This document shows positions 44,534 to 52,398 of a stretch of 64,000 nt of DNA, piece by piece (position 1 is the first letter of the stretch; each line of letters opens with the position of its first letter). A program made the position numbers and the translations under genes. The notes under the pieces were generated by a model. It had not been told where the DNA came from and made no database searches. It saw only the letters and a program-made list of their open reading frames with translations. The stretch is from positions 1-64,000 of the forward strand of contig NZ_LBDA02000006.1 in the NCBI RefSeq assembly GCF_000980885.2, in the 5' to 3' direction. Origin of the DNA: Streptomyces malaysiense. GTDB lineage: Bacteria > Actinomycetota > Actinomycetes > Streptomycetales > Streptomycetaceae.

Positions 44534-44558
44534 GTACATGCAAGGGCATGTACATGCC
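44534..44558. promoter_or_regulatory. Overlapping palindromes upstream of M1 peptidase gene
   Basis: GTACATGC-AAGG-GCATGTAC (44534-44553) overlaps the perfect 14-bp palindrome GGCATGTACATGCC (44545-44558). It lies between the transporter operon and the peptidase ATG at 44626. Size and symmetry suit a dimeric regulator, but a terminator/attenuator role is also possible. Confidence 0.4.
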
Positions 44559-44625
44559 TGAACGGGAGAGTGCAGAGTCGCCCGTGTCCGACACCTGATC
44601 GGTACACGCTCGAAAGGGACGACTC

Positions 44626-46020
44626 ATGGCACTCTCCCGTTCGGCACGTGCGGGGGGCCTGGCCACCGCCGCGGCCTCCTTCCTCCTCCTCGTCGCCGCC
44701 GTCCCGGCCCCCACTCCCGGCGCTCCCGGCATCGGCGACCCCTACTTCCCCGACCTGGGCAACGGCGGCTTCGACGCGCTGCACTACGACCTCGATCTCG
44801 CCTACGCCCCCGCCACCGGCCGCCTGGACGGCCGTACGACCCTCACCGCCCGCGCCACCCAGAACCTCTCCTCCTTCGACCTGGACCTCCAGCAGCTGGA
44901 GATCACGCGGATACAAGTGAACGGAAGGACGGCCCGGTTCAGCCGCGACGGCTCCGAGGTCACCGTCACCCCGCGCGGCCCGCTCGCCAGGAACCGGCGC
45001 TTCACCGTGCGGGTCACCTACGGGGGCGTGCCCAAGCCGCTGACCGGTCCCATCGTCTTCGGTTCCGAGTACGGATGGATGAAGACACCCGACGGTGTCT
45101 TCGTCGCCTGTGAGCCGAACGCGGCCTCCACCTGGTTCCCGTCCAGCGACCACCCGTCCGACAAGGCCACCTACGACATCCGGATCAAGGCGCCGAAGGG
45201 CCTGACCGCCGTTTCCAACGGGCTGCTGGTGTCCACGCGCGACCGGGGCGGGTCGACGTACACCCACTGGCGGGAGTCCGAGCCGATGGCGACCTACCTC
45301 GCCACCGCCACCATCGGGAAGTTCGACGTCCGCACCGGCCGCACCCCCGGCGGCACCCCGATCTACGTCGCCGTCGACCCGGTGCTGAAGAACTCGAACA
45401 AGGTCGACGTGTACGGGGTCACCGCCGAGGCCACCGACTACTGGTCGAAGATCTTCGGGCCGTACCCGTTCGAGGAGACCGGCGCGATCGTGGACGACAT
45501 GCCCGAGGCCGGTTTCTCGCTGGAGGTGCAGTCCAAGCCGGCGTACTCCGCCGTGCGCAGCGAGACGACCATCGTGCACGAGCTGGCCCACCAGTGGTTC
45601 GGCGACTCGGTGAGCGTGGCCGAGTGGAAGGACATCTGGCTCAACGAGGGCTTCGCCACCTACGCCCAGTGGCTGTGGGCGGAGCACCGGGGCACCCGCA
45701 GCGCCCACGACTCGTTCCTGGCCGCCTACGACTCCCTCCCGGCCGGTTCCTCCTTCTGGCGGACGAAGGTCGCCGACCCCCAGCGGGACACGATGTTCGA
45801 CGACGCCGTCTACGACCGCGGCGCCATGACCCTCCAGGCGCTGCGCGAGCGGATCGGCGACAAGGCGTTCTTCCGGCTGCTCCCCGCCTGGACCCGGCTG
45901 CACCGGCACGGCAACGCGGACACCGCCGACTTCATCCGCCTCGCCGAGCGGGTCAGTGGACAGCGGCTCGGTGATCTGTTCCACACCTGGCTGTTCACCA
46001 CAGGTAAACCTGCCCTGTGA
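44626..46020 (+). CDS. Secreted M1-family metallopeptidase
   Basis: A 464-residue zinc peptidase precursor. The N-terminus MALSRSARAGGLATAAASFL is a signal peptide with an Ala/Pro cleavage region and no lipobox. N-terminal beta-saddle domain, then the catalytic domain with HELAHQWFGDSV at residue ~318 (HExxH) and the third zinc ligand Glu in WLNEGFATY (~341). The exopeptidase GAMEN motif appears altered (AGFSLEVQ). It is short for the family (no C-terminal ARM-like domain). AAAGGGA before the ATG supports the start. Adjacent to a peptide importer, so extracellular peptide trimming followed by uptake is plausible. Confidence 0.93.
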   Translation: MALSRSARAGGLATAAASFLLLVAAVPAPTPGAPGIGDPYFPDLGNGGFDALHYDLDLAYAPATGRLDGRTTLTARATQNLSSFDLDLQQLEITRIQVNGRTARFSRDGSEVTVTPRGPLARNRRFTVRVTYGGVPKPLTGPIVFGSEYGWMKTPDGVFVACEPNAASTWFPSSDHPSDKATYDIRIKAPKGLTAVSNGLLVSTRDRGGSTYTHWRESEPMATYLATATIGKFDVRTGRTPGGTPIYVAVDPVLKNSNKVDVYGVTAEATDYWSKIFGPYPFEETGAIVDDMPEAGFSLEVQSKPAYSAVRSETTIVHELAHQWFGDSVSVAEWKDIWLNEGFATYAQWLWAEHRGTRSAHDSFLAAYDSLPAGSSFWRTKVADPQRDTMFDDAVYDRGAMTLQALRERIGDKAFFRLLPAWTRLHRHGNADTADFIRLAERVSGQRLGDLFHTWLFTTGKPAL

Positions 46021-46067
46021 GCCTGGCTTTGTAAGGTTCAGCTCGCTCGACAGGTGAGAATGTCAGG

Positions 46068-46727
46068 GTGCAGTTCCAACAGTTCTTCAGCCCCTCCGTC
46101 CAGCACACGCTCGACGTGATCGGCATCTTCGTCTTCGCGATCTCCGGCGCCCTGCTGGCCGTCCGGAAGAACTTCGACGTCTTCGGAATCGCCGTGCTCG
46201 CCGAGGTCACCGCGCTGGGCGGGGGACTCTTCCGCGACCTGGTGATCGGGGCCGTACCCCCGGCCGCATTCACGGACCTCGGGTACTTCCTCACCCCGCT
46301 GCTCGCCACGCTCGTCGTCTTCTTCCTGCATCCGCACGTGGAGCGGATCCAGACGGCGGTGCTCGTCTTCGACGCGGCCGGCCTCGGCCTGTTCTGCGTC
46401 AGCGGTACGACGAAGGCGTACGGCTACGGCCTCGGCCTGACCGCGTCGGCGGCGCTCGGCCTGGCCACCGCGGTCGGCGGCGGTGTGCTGCGCGACCTGG
46501 TGGCCAACGAGGTGCCCTCGCTGCTGCGCTGGGACCGCGACCTGTACGCGGTCCCGGCGATGGTCGGCGCGGGCATGGTGGTGCTGTGCATCCGCTACGA
46601 CGCGCTGACCCCCCTCACCAGTGGGATCGCGGCCGTCACCGCTTTTGTGCTGCGTCTGCTCGCGATGCGGTTCCACTGGCGAGCTCCGCGTGCGTGGAAC
46701 CGCCGGTCGACGGTGAGCGAGGAGTAG
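46068..46727 (+). CDS. TRIC cation channel family (UPF0126) membrane protein
   Basis: A 219-residue protein with two repeats of three helices. Each repeat has the Gly motif: EVTALGGGLFRDLVIG and TAVGGGVLRDLVANEVP, typical of the YicG/YadS/TRIC family of monovalent cation channels. The GTG at 46068 is 47 bases after the M1 peptidase stop. Its last 31 codons lie under the convergent esterase gene (92-bp shared coding region), which makes its Arg/Trp-rich C-terminus unusual. Confidence 0.88.
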   Translation: MQFQQFFSPSVQHTLDVIGIFVFAISGALLAVRKNFDVFGIAVLAEVTALGGGLFRDLVIGAVPPAAFTDLGYFLTPLLATLVVFFLHPHVERIQTAVLVFDAAGLGLFCVSGTTKAYGYGLGLTASAALGLATAVGGGVLRDLVANEVPSLLRWDRDLYAVPAMVGAGMVVLCIRYDALTPLTSGIAAVTAFVLRLLAMRFHWRAPRAWNRRSTVSEE

Positions 46728-47940
46728 TACCGGTGGTCCCGGCCGCGGCCGTCCCGGCGGGGGCGCCGACGCCGGTCCCGGGGGTGCCGCTGACGGAGTG
46801 GTCCCGGCCCTTGGCGTGGTTCTGGCCCATCTGGAGGGTGAGCCAGCGGAACACCGAGGGCACCTGCGGCCGCCACAGCGCCATCGTGTGGCCGCCCGCG
46901 CTGCGCGGCAGGAAGACCACGTGCACGGTGGTCGGCGCCTTGGCGACGGACTCCAGCGCCGTGCCCGCCTCGTACCCGTCGCCGGACTCGCCGGAGATGT
47001 AGAGCGCGACCGGCGGCGGCACCGCGGCCTTCTTCAGCAGCAGGTACGGGTTGTTCTCGGCGCGCAGCGCGGGGTTCTGCGAGGCGAGGGAGTTGCGCTC
47101 GCCGATCGGGTCGTTGTAGCCCGACATGCCGACCGCGGCCCGGTACCGGTCCGGGTGCGCCACGGCCAGCTTGACCGCACACTGGGCGCCCGCCGAGTAG
47201 CCGGCGATGGCCCAGCCCTGCGGTGCCGGCTGGGCGCGGAAGTTGTCCATGACCATCTTGGGCACGTCGATGCTCAGCCAGGTGTCGGCGTTGACCTGCC
47301 CCGGGATGTTGGCGCAGCCGGTGTCCACACCGGCCAGCAGGTTGGTGCGCGGGGCGACCATGATGAACGGGGCGACCTGGCCGCTCTCCATCAGCGGCAG
47401 CAGCTGCTCATGGGCCTTCATCGAGCCGAACCAGGCGCGCGCCGAGCCGGGGTAGCCGGGCAGCACCTCGACCACCGGGAACTTCTTGTGCCTGTACGCC
47501 GGGTCGTTGTACTGCGGGGGCAGCCATACGTAGACCTCGGCGTCGACGCCCGAGACCCGGCCCTTGAGCTGTGTGACGCGGACGCCGCCGGCGGAGTGCA
47601 TGCCGGGCCCCGTGGCCTGCGTGAAGGTCTGCTTGACCTTGGGCAGGCGCTTGACCGCTATGCCGCCGGTGCCGTCGCGGCCGAGGTCGGCGGCCTGCTC
47701 GACATGGCTGCCGGTGCCGAAGAGGTCGGCCCAGTTGTCGTACAGGTTGTTCTGGTTGTTCACCAGCACGAAGACCAGTGTGACGGCCGTGCCCTGGGCG
47801 AACAGCAGCATCAGCACGCGGGCGAGGGTGCGCAGGTGCCTGGGGCCGCGCATCTTCGACCACAGCAGAAGCGGCAGTATGAGGGCGACCACGGCCAGCA
47901 CGACGGTCGTGTAGAGGAACGGAGTCCCGGTGAGGCTCAT
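46636..47940 (-). CDS. Membrane-anchored alpha/beta-hydrolase (esterase D/Fes type)
   Basis: A 434-residue protein. The N-terminus has two to three hydrophobic helices (residues ~5-25 and ~40-60: YTTVVLAVVALILPLLLW, LFAQGTAVTLVFVLV). The esterase domain (~135-385) has VVEVLPGYPGSARAWFGSM, the nucleophile elbow GYSAGAQCAVK and the His in SAGGHTMALW. The C-terminal ~50 residues are a Gly/Thr/Ser-rich tail running through the TRIC gene's end. MSLTGTPFLYTT at 47940 is chosen as start; an upstream ATG at 47991 is possible. Substrate unknown: mycolyl-type transferases and ferri-siderophore esterases share the fold. Confidence 0.86.
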   Translation of the reverse strand: MSLTGTPFLYTTVVLAVVALILPLLLWSKMRGPRHLRTLARVLMLLFAQGTAVTLVFVLVNNQNNLYDNWADLFGTGSHVEQAADLGRDGTGGIAVKRLPKVKQTFTQATGPGMHSAGGVRVTQLKGRVSGVDAEVYVWLPPQYNDPAYRHKKFPVVEVLPGYPGSARAWFGSMKAHEQLLPLMESGQVAPFIMVAPRTNLLAGVDTGCANIPGQVNADTWLSIDVPKMVMDNFRAQPAPQGWAIAGYSAGAQCAVKLAVAHPDRYRAAVGMSGYNDPIGERNSLASQNPALRAENNPYLLLKKAAVPPPVALYISGESGDGYEAGTALESVAKAPTTVHVVFLPRSAGGHTMALWRPQVPSVFRWLTLQMGQNHAKGRDHSVSGTPGTGVGAPAGTAAAGTTGTTPRSPSTGGSTHAELASGTASRADAAQKR

Positions 47941-48097
47941 GTCCCGATAGAGGGAAAACAAGGGCCCGGGGTTACGGACGTGTCCTGACACTTACCGAGA
48001 AATTGCCGAAACCTCACCTCTGGTAATCCTACCGTGACGGCGAGGTGCGATCAGTAAAAAGCTACCGCTTAGTAATTACCTGTTGTACCGTTCAGCC
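47941..48097. promoter_or_regulatory. AT-rich divergent promoter region (esterase/thioesterase)
   Basis: 157 bases between divergent starts. 48010-48090 is notably AT-rich for this genome, with GGTAATCCTACC, AGTAAAAAGCTACC and TTAGTAATTACC. TTAGTAATTACC holds the palindrome GTAATTAC. Probably both promoters overlap here. Confidence 0.4.
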
Positions 48098-48961
48098 ATG
48101 GTAGAAGCAGCATCCGCGACCTCCCTGTCGCCGGCCGTGATCGGCGACAGCGAGTTCGACCGCGACACCGCCGTCGTCCGCCGCGCCCCCGGGGTCTACG
48201 GTGTCGACCTCTCGGCCGGCTGGACCATCCTCGGTGCCGTCAACGGCGGCTATCTGCTGGCCGTGCTCGGCCGGGCCCTCGGGGACGCCCTCGCGCACCC
48301 GGACCCCTTCACCATCTCCGCGCACTACCTGACCGCCTCGCGGCCGGGCAGCGCCGTGGTGCGCACGGAGACCGTGCGCACCGGCCGCACCCTCTCCACC
48401 GGCCAGGCCTCGCTCTTCCAGTGCGACGACGAGGGCAACGAGGTCGAACGCATCCGCGTCCTCGCCTCCTACGGCGACCTCGGCACCCTTCCCGACGACG
48501 TCCGCACCACCGCCGAGCCGCCCGCGATCCCGCCCTTCGAGCAGTGCTTCGGCCCGGCCGACGGCCCCGACCCGCTCAAGGGCACCTCGGCCATCGCCGA
48601 CCGCCTGCTGCTCAAGCTGGATCCGGCCACCATCGGCTGGGCGCTCGGGAAGCCCTCCGGCAAGGGCGAGATGCGCGCCTGGTTCGGCCTCGCGGACGGC
48701 CGCGACGCCGACCCGCTCTCACTGCTGCTGGCCGTGGACGCCCTGCCGCCGACCGCCTTCGAGATGGGCCTCATGGGCTGGGTCCCCACCGTCGAACTGA
48801 CGGCCCACATCCGGCACCGCCCCGCCCCGGGCCCGCTGCGCGTCGCCATCGCGACCCGCAACCTCGCCGGCGGCTTCCTGGAGGAGGACGCGGAGGTCTG
48901 GGACAGCGAGGACCGGCTGGTGGCCCAGTCCCGCCAGCTGGCGCGGGTCAGGCTGGCCTGA
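48098..48961 (+). CDS. TesB-like acyl-CoA thioesterase
   Basis: A 287-residue double hot-dog protein. First half: WTILGAVNGGYLLAVLGRAL with the conserved Asn-Gly-Gly, and SAHYLTASRPGSAVV. Second half: WVPTVELTAHIRHRPAPGPL and ATRNLAGGFLEEDAEVWD. This is the 4HBT_3/TesB-like organisation used to hydrolyse acyl-CoAs. The ATG at 48098 is chosen over an ATG at 48083 for spacing. It stands alone between the divergent esterase and a degraded region. Confidence 0.9.
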   Translation: MVEAASATSLSPAVIGDSEFDRDTAVVRRAPGVYGVDLSAGWTILGAVNGGYLLAVLGRALGDALAHPDPFTISAHYLTASRPGSAVVRTETVRTGRTLSTGQASLFQCDDEGNEVERIRVLASYGDLGTLPDDVRTTAEPPAIPPFEQCFGPADGPDPLKGTSAIADRLLLKLDPATIGWALGKPSGKGEMRAWFGLADGRDADPLSLLLAVDALPPTAFEMGLMGWVPTVELTAHIRHRPAPGPLRVAIATRNLAGGFLEEDAEVWDSEDRLVAQSRQLARVRLA

Positions 48962-49280
48962 CCCGGGCGCCCGCGGGGGCCGGGGTCACCGCGCGGGCGG
49001 GACGCACTCCGGCCGGTCGAGCGGGCGCGGCCGGCTTGTGGCGGGCCGGCGCCGGGCGGCCTGCGCGCGGGCTCCGGTCCCGCCCTTCGGCGGGGTCGCG
49101 GTGAGCGCGATGCCGTCGCCGACCGGAGCGGGCGGCGACGGCCCCGGTTCGAACCGGGGCCGGCCCGCCGGCACCTTCTCCCGCGGCGCCGAGATCGCCT
49201 CCCGGCCCACGGTCCGCTCGCCCGGCGGGTACGCAGGCACCGCGTCGTCCTCGCGGGACGCGGCGATCCCGGCCGCGCCC

Positions 49281-49560
49281 CCGTGTCGGACCGCCCGACG
49301 TCGTCGCGGGCGCCGAGGAGCCGGTCGCGCTCACGGTCGCGGGCGGGGCGGTGCCCGCCCGCGCACGGACCGCGCTCGCCGCGGCCGGCCCGGTCGGGCA
49401 GACGGTGGGTGGGGTGAGCGATCCGATCCGGGGCCGGCTCACGGTCGGGATGACCGTCGGCCGCACCGTGACGCCGCTGTTCGGCGCCCCCGCCGCGTTC
49501 CACCGCGCCCGTCCCGGGGCGGAACTCTCGCCGGCTCGTCCGCGCACGGTGTCCGACCGG
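49281..49560 (+). pseudogene. Remnant of LysR-type regulator gene
   Basis: In one frame the stretch ARTALAAAGPVGQTVGGVSD, followed by RGRLTVGMTVGRTV and AFHRARPGAELS, matches the linker and first strand of the LysR effector domain (consensus around RGRLTVG and FHRxHPGVELSL). No helix-turn-helix is found upstream and no remaining effector domain downstream. The frame continues into unrelated sequence. It looks like a decayed fragment; identification rests on a short match. Confidence 0.4.
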
Positions 49561-49680
49561 GCGCGCGCCGCCCGGTACGTCCACCCCGCGACCGCCCTCC
49601 AGGCCACCGCCGCCCGGCGCTGCGTGAACTGCTCGCGTACGGCCGGCGGATGTTCGCCGGGCCGGTGCGTGCTCAGCACC

Positions 49681-49750
49681 ACGTGGCATCAAGTGGCATC
49701 ACATGGCGCCACGTGGTGCCATGTCGCGCCACGCGGCGCCACTTTGGTGC
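49681..49750. repeat. Array of seven 10-bp direct repeats (candidate operator)
   Basis: Seven contiguous 10-bp units: acgtggcatc, aagtggcatc, acatggcgcc, acgtggtgcc, atgtcgcgcc, acgcggcgcc, actttggtgc. Consensus roughly A-C-G-T-G-G-Y-R-Y-C. Two further copy-like units, atgtggtgcc and atgatggcgtc, lie at 49853-49873 right before the ribbon-helix-helix start codon. The period is close to one helical turn, so all units face the same side of the DNA. Confidence 0.75.
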
Positions 49751-49873
49751 ACATCGGAACTGCCGCGTGTTTGTGCAGGTCAGAGCCTTCTGGTTGGTGA
49801 TTCCCGTAGATCACCATGTGTGTGATGCCTTCCGCCCTTGCATGCAGTGCCAATGTGGTGCCATGATGGCGTC

Positions 49874-50383
49874 ATGGACCTCACCCCCTACGTCGACAAT
49901 CTCCGTCGCGAACTCTCCGTCGCCGCCGAAGCGGGCGGAGCGGACGCCCGGGAGCTGGCCGAGCGGCTGACCGCTCCGTTGGAGTCGGCGGCCCGGCTGA
50001 CGATGCTCAACGTGCTGTCCGCGGCGATGGACGAGATCACCCGGGACCTGGCGCCCGGCTCGGTCGATGTGCGGCTGCGGGGGCTGGATCCCGACTTCGT
50101 GGTGACGCTGCCGGAGGCCGGCGGCCCCGTCGCGGCCGCCGCCGAGCCGCTCGCGCCGCCGCAGGCGCCCGTCGACACCGAAGAGGGCGGCACCGCCCGG
50201 GTCAACCTCCGGCTGCCGGCCCAGCTCAAGGCGCGGGCCGAGGAGGCCGCGAGCCGGGAGGGGCTGTCGGTCAACGCGTGGCTCGTCCGGGCCGTGTCGG
50301 CCGCGGTCGACGGCGGAGCCCGGCCGCGCCCCGCGGAGAAGACCCAGACCTTCGGACAGAGCTTCACGGGCTGGGTGCGCTGA
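49874..50383 (+). CDS. Ribbon-helix-helix (HicB/Arc-type) DNA-binding protein
   Basis: A 169-residue protein. Residues ~110-150 hold a ribbon-helix-helix: ARVNLRLPAQLKARAEEAAS then EGLSVNAWLVRAVSAAV. The N-terminal ~105 residues contain an amphipathic helical start (MDLTPYVDNLRRELSVAAEA) and a linker. The C-terminus is KTQTFGQSFTGWVR. It is not preceded by a toxin gene. The 10-bp repeat array upstream is the likely site of autoregulation. The DUF4097 gene follows 81 bases on. ATG at 49874 overlaps the last repeat-like unit. Confidence 0.82.
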   Translation: MDLTPYVDNLRRELSVAAEAGGADARELAERLTAPLESAARLTMLNVLSAAMDEITRDLAPGSVDVRLRGLDPDFVVTLPEAGGPVAAAAEPLAPPQAPVDTEEGGTARVNLRLPAQLKARAEEAASREGLSVNAWLVRAVSAAVDGGARPRPAEKTQTFGQSFTGWVR

Positions 50384-50464
50384 CCGCGGCCCCGCCCGAC
50401 CGCTTCACCCAGACCACTTCCCACCAGCGGGGACGCCCCGAGGACTCATGAGGACGGCACAGCC

Positions 50465-51304
50465 ATGCCTGCTTTCGAAACTCCCGAACCCATTTCCGTC
50501 ACCGCCCATGTGGGCGCCGGTTCCATCCGGTTCATCGCGAGCGACCGCCCCGACACCACCGTGGAGGTACTGCCCGGCGGCAAGCGGGGCAAGGACGTAC
50601 GGGCCGCCGAGCAGACCGAGGTCGCGTACGCGAACGGTGAGCTGAGCGTCCGGACCAAGGAGCGCACCTTCATCGGGCCCAGCGGCACCGTCGAGGTGAC
50701 GGTCGAACTGCCCACGGGCTCACGTGTCGACGTGGGCGGCTCCTGGGTCCAGGTGTTCGGCGAGGGCGGGCTCGGCGAGGCCCGGGTGAAGACCTCGGTC
50801 GGCGACGTCCGCCTCGACGCGGCCGGGCCGCTCAAGCTGACCGTCTCCCACGGCTCGATCAGCGTCGACCGGGTCGCGGGCGGGGCCGAGATCACCACCA
50901 GCTCCGGCAGTCTGCGCGTCGGCACCGTCCACGGCCCCGCCGTCCTGAAGAACTCGCACGGCAGCACGGTCGTCGGCGTCGTGACCGGCGAACTGCGGGT
51001 GAACGGCGCCAACGGCGACATCGACATCGAATGCGCCGAGGGCGACGTCGTCGCCACCACCGCCCACGGCACCCTGCGCGCCGCCGAAGTCGTGCGCGGC
51101 AGCGTGCAGCTGGAGACCTCCTACGGCGCCATCGAGGTCGGGGTCCGGCAGGGGTCCGCCGCCTGGCTCGACGTCAGCTCCGAGCGCGGGCACGTGCGCA
51201 ACACGCTCACCGCCTCCGGGGCTCCCGAGCGGTCCGAGGAGGCCGTCAAGGTCCGCGCCCGTACCCGCTACGGCAACATCGACGTGCGCCGCGCCCGGCG
51301 CTGA
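50465..51304 (+). CDS. DUF4097 beta-helix-like protein
   Basis: A 279-residue protein with no signal peptide or membrane helix. Residues ~90-275 are a run of short beta repeats of the pattern VGDVRLDAAGPLKLTVSHGS, ITTSSGSLRVGTV, VNGANGDIDIE, LETSYGAIEVG and RYGNIDVR, the DUF4097 (adhesin-like) fold. Function unknown; in Streptomyces it is often linked to the ribbon-helix-helix gene seen here. It likely belongs to the same transcript and precedes the ABC pair by 83 bases. Confidence 0.85.
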   Translation: MPAFETPEPISVTAHVGAGSIRFIASDRPDTTVEVLPGGKRGKDVRAAEQTEVAYANGELSVRTKERTFIGPSGTVEVTVELPTGSRVDVGGSWVQVFGEGGLGEARVKTSVGDVRLDAAGPLKLTVSHGSISVDRVAGGAEITTSSGSLRVGTVHGPAVLKNSHGSTVVGVVTGELRVNGANGDIDIECAEGDVVATTAHGTLRAAEVVRGSVQLETSYGAIEVGVRQGSAAWLDVSSERGHVRNTLTASGAPERSEEAVKVRARTRYGNIDVRRARR

Positions 51305-51387
51305 GCGGCCGTACCGGCCCCGCGTACCTCACCGCGACCCGCACACATTCCTCCGCACTCCACCTCAGCCTTCGAACGGGGGGCGCC

Positions 51388-52398
51388 ATGCCTTCTTCTG
51401 TCATGCCCACACCAAGGAAGGTTGGCGGTGCGCGGCCACCCGCCGCCGTCTCCGCCTTCGGTCTGCGCAAGTCCTACGGTGACAAGACCGTCCTCGACGG
51501 CATCGATCTGCGCATCCCGGCCGGGACCGTGTTCGCGCTGCTCGGGCCCAACGGGGCCGGCAAGACCACCACCGTGCAGATCCTGTCCACGCTCGTCGCC
51601 GCCGACGGCGGGCAGGCCCAGGTCGCCGGCCACGACATCGCCACCGCCCCGGACGGGGTGCGCGCCGCGATCGGGGTCACCGGGCAGTTCGCCGCGCTCG
51701 ACGACCTGCTCACCGCCGAGGAGAACCTGCTCCTCATGGCCGACCTGCTCCGCCTGGACAGGCGTGAAGGGCGCTCCCGTACGCGGGAGTTGCTCGAACG
51801 GTTCGGCATCGCCGACGTCGCCCGCAAGCGGGCCGCGACCTTCTCCGGCGGCATGCGGCGCCGGCTCGACCTCGCCATGACGCTGGTCGGCGACCCCCAG
51901 GTGATCTTCCTGGACGAGCCGACGACCGGCCTCGACCCGCGCAGCCGCCGCACCATGTGGGACATGGTGCGCGAGCTGGTCGCGGGCGGTACGACGGTCT
52001 TCCTCACCACCCAGTACCTGGAGGAGGCCGACCAGTTGGCCGACCGGATCGCGGTGCTCGACGACGGCCGGATCGTGGCCGAGGGCACCGCCGACGAGCT
52101 GAAGGCGCGCATCCCCGGCAGCCATGTACGGCTGCGGTTCACCGACTCGGCCGAGTACGAGCGCGCGGCCTCGGTCTTCCCCGGTGCCGCCCGGGACGAC
52201 GACGAACTCGCCCTGCGGGTCGCGGGCGACGGAGGACTCGACGCGCTGCGGTCCCTGCTCGACCGGCTCGACGCCGCCGGCGTCCGGGCCGCCGGCTTCT
52301 CCGTGCACACCCCCGACCTCGACGACGTCTTCCTCGCCCTGACCGGTCAGGGCACCGCCGGCTCCGGCGCCCCGCTGCACCTCGAGGAGAACCGATGA
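51388..52398 (+). CDS. ABC transporter ATP-binding protein (DrrA-type)
   Basis: A 336-residue ATPase. Walker A GPNGAGKTT, signature TFSGGMRRRLDLAMTL, Walker B VIFLDEPTTGLDPRSR. A C-terminal DUF4162-like domain (~240-330) contains VHTPDLDDVFLALTG, characteristic of DrrA daunorubicin-type exporters. ATG at 51388 with GGGG eight bases upstream. It overlaps the permease gene (ATGA). Substrate unknown; the ribbon-helix-helix/DUF4097 pair upstream may be co-regulated. Confidence 0.95.
   Translation: MPSSVMPTPRKVGGARPPAAVSAFGLRKSYGDKTVLDGIDLRIPAGTVFALLGPNGAGKTTTVQILSTLVAADGGQAQVAGHDIATAPDGVRAAIGVTGQFAALDDLLTAEENLLLMADLLRLDRREGRSRTRELLERFGIADVARKRAATFSGGMRRRLDLAMTLVGDPQVIFLDEPTTGLDPRSRRTMWDMVRELVAGGTTVFLTTQYLEEADQLADRIAVLDDGRIVAEGTADELKARIPGSHVRLRFTDSAEYERAASVFPGAARDDDELALRVAGDGGLDALRSLLDRLDAAGVRAAGFSVHTPDLDDVFLALTGQGTAGSGAPLHLEENR

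Larger units (their letters stand above)
48962..49873. other. Degraded/non-coding region ending in repeat array
   Basis: About 910 bases without an intact gene. It contains a 22-bp perfect palindrome (GGCCCCGGTTCGAACCGGGG and two more bases, 49140-49161), a remnant of a LysR-type gene (49281-49560) and an array of 10-bp repeats (49681-49750), then an AT-richer promoter-like stretch to the ribbon-helix-helix gene start. Open frames here have chance-like composition. Confidence 0.6.

Noticed and set aside
49140..49161. 22-bp perfect palindrome containing GGTTCGAACC, resembling a tRNA T-arm
   Set aside because: No acceptor stem, anticodon arm or CCA context is found on either side; the symmetry is complete, which a T-arm would not need.
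49681..49750. CRISPR array
   Set aside because: Units are 10 bp, contiguous and without spacers, and no cas gene is present.
49874..50383. HicA/HicB toxin-antitoxin system
   Set aside because: The ribbon-helix-helix protein has no small toxin gene on either side; the neighbours are DUF4097 and decayed DNA.
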